The translations under genes and the position numbers were made by a program. A DNA stretch of 7,602 nt from Archangium sp. (GTDB lineage: Bacteria; Myxococcota; Myxococcia; Myxococcales; Myxococcaceae). Each line of letters opens with the position of its first letter. The stretch's first letter is position 1. Where the stretch lies: positions 1-7,602 of the forward strand of contig JAEUJR010000966.1 in the NCBI GenBank assembly GCA_016793585.1. The letters are read 5' to 3'. The notes beneath the pieces are model-generated. The model worked only from the letters and a program-made list of their open reading frames with translations. It was not told the DNA's origin and did no database searches. Of the stretch, positions 5,540-7,602 are shown one piece after another.

Positions 5540-6256
5540 TCAGGGGAAAACGACGAGCACTCCGGTGCTCGCGAACCCGTAGCTCGATGGGCCAAGAGAG
5601 AGCGACCGTTCGGCCAGCAGAAAGCGTGCAGCCGTCTCAGCGTCGGGAATGGCGCCCGCCCGCTGCAGCAGGGTCTCGCAGGCCGCGTCAGACTGCTCGC
5701 GGTGAAACCAGCCCGTCGTCAGCACGAAGCAGTCGCCAGGCTGCCAGGCATGACGAGAGACGACGATGGGCTGATCGTCAGACCACTCGAGCCCCAGCGC
5801 GCGCGTGGTGATGCGGTCGACCCCTTCGGGCAGCGGTAGCCCCTGTCGGCGCATCAACTCGGCGAGGGTCTCGTCGACGGTGAGGCGCTCGACGCGCGAC
5901 CCGCGCACCTGCCACACGCGATGATCGGCGACGTGCACGACCCAGACGGAGTCGGGCTCGACCGCCATCGCACACAGCTCGAGTCGCCACTGCTGCGCTC
6001 CCGGAGTCCTCGTCTGCGCGAGCAGCCGCTGATGCAGCACCTCGACGAACGCCGACAGCCGGGCAGGCGTCGCGGCCTTCCGATGCCAGCCATCGACGAG
6101 CGCCTGCTGCAGCAGCGCCACGTGCTGGGCTTCGGGAACCGAAGAGATGGGAACGACGGCGCGGGTGACGAAGACGAGCTCGTCGTCTCTGCCCGTGACG
6201 ACGGAGCAGCCATGCGGCTCGAACTCGGGTGGCCCCCTCGCTGCGCCGACCTGCAT
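5540..6256 (-). CDS. PP2C-like protein lacking metal-binding aspartates (putative pseudophosphatase)
   Basis: 238 residues from ATG 6256, five bases after the tkt stop; longer readings would lie inside tkt. The back half follows the PP2C order. VVHVADHRVWQVRG (106-119) stands where PP2C has GDSRxYxxxxG. LTVDET (125-130) stands for LTxDHS, and ITTRALG (149-155) for the usual 'TRALG' block. WQPGDCFVLTTGWF (171-184) stands for GDxxLLCSDGL, and FASTGVLVVF (228-237) for the terminal DNxTxVVV strand. The acidic metal ligands of the NED, ADGMGG, SDG and DN motifs are replaced: LVFVTRA for the ADG strand, TTGW for SDGL, and ST for DN. Only the Asp of the GDSR-like block remains. It is thus probably a catalytically dead binder or scaffold, or a strongly diverged phosphatase. 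Coupling to tkt is likely; a terminator-like hairpin overlaps its 3' end. Confidence 0.75.
   Translation of the reverse strand: MQVGAARGPPEFEPHGCSVVTGRDDELVFVTRAVVPISSVPEAQHVALLQQALVDGWHRKAATPARLSAFVEVLHQRLLAQTRTPGAQQWRLELCAMAVEPDSVWVVHVADHRVWQVRGSRVERLTVDETLAELMRRQGLPLPEGVDRITTRALGLEWSDDQPIVVSRHAWQPGDCFVLTTGWFHREQSDAACETLLQRAGAIPDAETAARFLLAERSLSLGPSSYGFASTGVLVVFP
5547..5571 (-). terminator. Possible terminator at the 3' end of the PP2C-like gene
   Basis: Read on the - strand, CGAGCAC and GTGCTCG form a 7-bp stem around CGGA, then TCGTTTT follows. It lies within the last codons of the gene, just before the stop at 5540. The stem is short and the T-run only four, so it could be a weak or partial terminator between tkt/PP2C-like and the transporter. 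Confidence 0.35.
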
Positions 6257-6261
6257 CGAGC

Positions 6262-7602
6262 TCAGAGCAGTGACTTCGCGGCCTCGACGACCTTCGCGGC
6301 AGTGATGCCGTACTGCTCGTAGAGGATCTTGTCGGGAGCCGACGCACCGTAGGTGTCGACGCCGATGGCGATGCCGCGGTCGCCCACGAAGCGCTCCCAG
6401 CCCATCGTCACGCCCGCTTCGATCGACACGCGCGCCGTGACGGCCTTCGGCAGCACCTGCTCCTGGTAGCTCTTGGGCTGCGCGCGGAACTGCTCGAGGC
6501 AGGGCATCGAGACGACGCGCGTGGGAATGCCGTCTTTCTCGAGCTGCTCCCGTGCCTTGACGGCGAGCTGCAGCTCGCTGCCCGTGCCCATGAGAATCAC
6601 CTTCGGCATTCCACCCGTCGCCTCGGCGAGCACGTACCCGCCCTGGTGGAGCCCCGCCGCCGGCGCCATCGTCGCGCGATCGAACGTGGGGATCTTCTGG
6701 CGGCTCAACACGAGCCCCGTCGGGCCGTTCTTGCGGCCGAGCGCGTACACCCACGCTTCAGCGGCTTCAGCAGCGTCTCCAGGCCGAACGACGTGCAGGC
6801 CCGGCATCGTGCGCATGGCCATCAGGTGCTCGACCGGCTGGTGCGTGGGCCCGTCTTCGCCGAGGCCGATCGAATCGTGCGTCCACACGTGGACGACGGG
6901 CAGGTGGTTCATGGCCGCGAGGCGAACGGCCGGGCGCATGTAGTCGGTGAAGCAGAAGAACGTCGCGGTGAAGGGCCGCAGACCGCCGTGGTACGAGATG
7001 CCGTTCGCGATCGCCGCCATCGCGTGTTCACGCACGCCGAAGTGAATGTTGCGGCCCGCGCCGGTCTGGCCGTCGAAGCTGCCTCCGTCTTTGAGCGAGG
7101 TCTTCGTCGAGCCGCTCAGGTCGGCGTCGCCTCCGAACAGCTCAGGCACCTTGAGGGCGACGGCGTTGAGCGCCTGACCCGCGGCGGTGCGTGACTCGAC
7201 GCCGGTGCCAGCCGCGAACGTGGGCAGCCCGTCACGGAAGTTCGTCGGCAGCTCACCCTTCATCACGCGCTCGAAGTCCTTCGCGAGCTCGGGGAACGCC
7301 TTCGCGTACGCGTCGAAGCGGGCCTGCCACTCGCTCTGCTTCTGCTTGCCGGCGTCGACGGCCTTCATGAAGTGCGCGCGCGCCTCGTCGGGCACCCACA
7401 GCTTCTTCTCTGGATCCCACCCGAGCGCCTTCTTCGTGAGCGCGATCTCGTCGTGGCCCAGCGGGCTGCCGTGCGAGCTCGACTTGCCGCCCTTGTTCGG
7501 CGAACCGAAGCCGATGGTGGTCTTCACGACGATGAGGGTGGGCTTGCCCGTCTCGGCCTTCGCGGAGCGAATCGCCGCGTCGATGCCGTCGAGATCGCCG
7601 TT
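6262..7602 (-). CDS. tkt: Transketolase (N-terminus outside window)
   Basis: 446 residues are visible and the frame is open to the right edge, so roughly the first third (most of the thiamine-diphosphate pyrophosphate-binding domain) is missing. The protein transfers two-carbon ketol units between sugar phosphates in the pentose phosphate pathway, using thiamine diphosphate and a divalent metal, in the cytosol. Seen: NGDLDGID at the window edge and VKTTIGFGSPNKGG (from about residue 26), the segment after the metal-binding region. The pyrimidine-binding domain has GRNIHFGVREHAM with the catalytic Glu192. HDSIGLGEDGPTHQPVEHL (242-260) holds conserved active-site and substrate-binding residues. 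The C-terminal domain ends in KSLL with a normal boundary. GTG at 7527 is internal and not the start. The PP2C-like gene follows after five bases, so the two are probably cotranscribed. Confidence 0.98.
   Translation of the reverse strand, partial: NGDLDGIDAAIRSAKAETGKPTLIVVKTTIGFGSPNKGGKSSSHGSPLGHDEIALTKKALGWDPEKKLWVPDEARAHFMKAVDAGKQKQSEWQARFDAYAKAFPELAKDFERVMKGELPTNFRDGLPTFAAGTGVESRTAAGQALNAVALKVPELFGGDADLSGSTKTSLKDGGSFDGQTGAGRNIHFGVREHAMAAIANGISYHGGLRPFTATFFCFTDYMRPAVRLAAMNHLPVVHVWTHDSIGLGEDGPTHQPVEHLMAMRTMPGLHVVRPGDAAEAAEAWVYALGRKNGPTGLVLSRQKIPTFDRATMAPAAGLHQGGYVLAEATGGMPKVILMGTGSELQLAVKAREQLEKDGIPTRVVSMPCLEQFRAQPKSYQEQVLPKAVTARVSIEAGVTMGWERFVGDRGIAIGVDTYGASAPDKILYEQYGITAAKVVEAAKSLL

Noticed and set aside
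4390..5811. A 473-codon open frame on the + strand opposite the transporter.
   Set aside because: The - strand encodes ten well-spaced membrane helices; the + product is charged, repetitive and featureless.
6257..6754. Upstream extension of the PP2C-like frame.
   Set aside because: It lies inside tkt in another frame, and the transketolase reading there is unmistakable.
1..7602. A search by eye for CRISPR arrays, tRNA or rRNA genes, insertion sequences, attachment sites and defence genes.
   Set aside because: No regularly spaced repeats, transposase motifs, tRNA-like folds or nuclease/helicase genes were seen. Gene content is housekeeping and envelope type.

Overview
This window looks like ordinary chromosomal sequence from a high-GC bacterium, most likely a myxobacterium or close relative (Myxococcota). 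That assignment is an inference. It rests on strong G/C preference at third codon positions, long antisense shadow frames, several small lipoproteins, and an FHA-like sandwich on a single-pass membrane protein. No rRNA, conserved marker or mobile element fixes the taxon.

The left half is on the + strand. It opens with the 3' part of a DsbA-like thioredoxin-fold oxidoreductase (1-648), closed by a strong intrinsic terminator (674-714). Next comes a 170-residue FHA-like protein with one membrane helix (761-1273). Three tightly packed paralogous lipoprotein genes follow (1336-1794, 1791-2228, 2235-2639); they overlap or are separated by only a few bases and surely form one transcription unit. 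An unrecognised cytosolic protein (2650-3498) and a membrane-anchored phosphodiester glycosidase (NAGPA/YigE-like, 3541-4275) complete the + strand series.

The right half is on the - strand and converges on the left half in a 195-bp gap (4276-4470) that holds two hairpins. In transcription order it has the C-terminal two thirds of transketolase (tkt, 7602-6262). Five bases later comes a degenerate PP2C-like protein that has lost most metal-ligand aspartates (6256-5540). Last is a ten-helix DMT/EamA-type transporter (5493-4471). A terminator-like hairpin at the end of the PP2C-like gene, and a 17-bp palindrome in front of the transporter, suggest that the transporter is controlled separately.

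The left half is mainly envelope proteins: periplasmic thiol chemistry, lipoproteins and an anchored glycosidase. The right half links central carbon metabolism to a putative pseudophosphatase. I see no CRISPR array, toxin-antitoxin pair, prophage, insertion sequence or biosynthetic cluster. The most unusual items are the tandem lipoprotein triplet and the apparent pseudophosphatase behind tkt.
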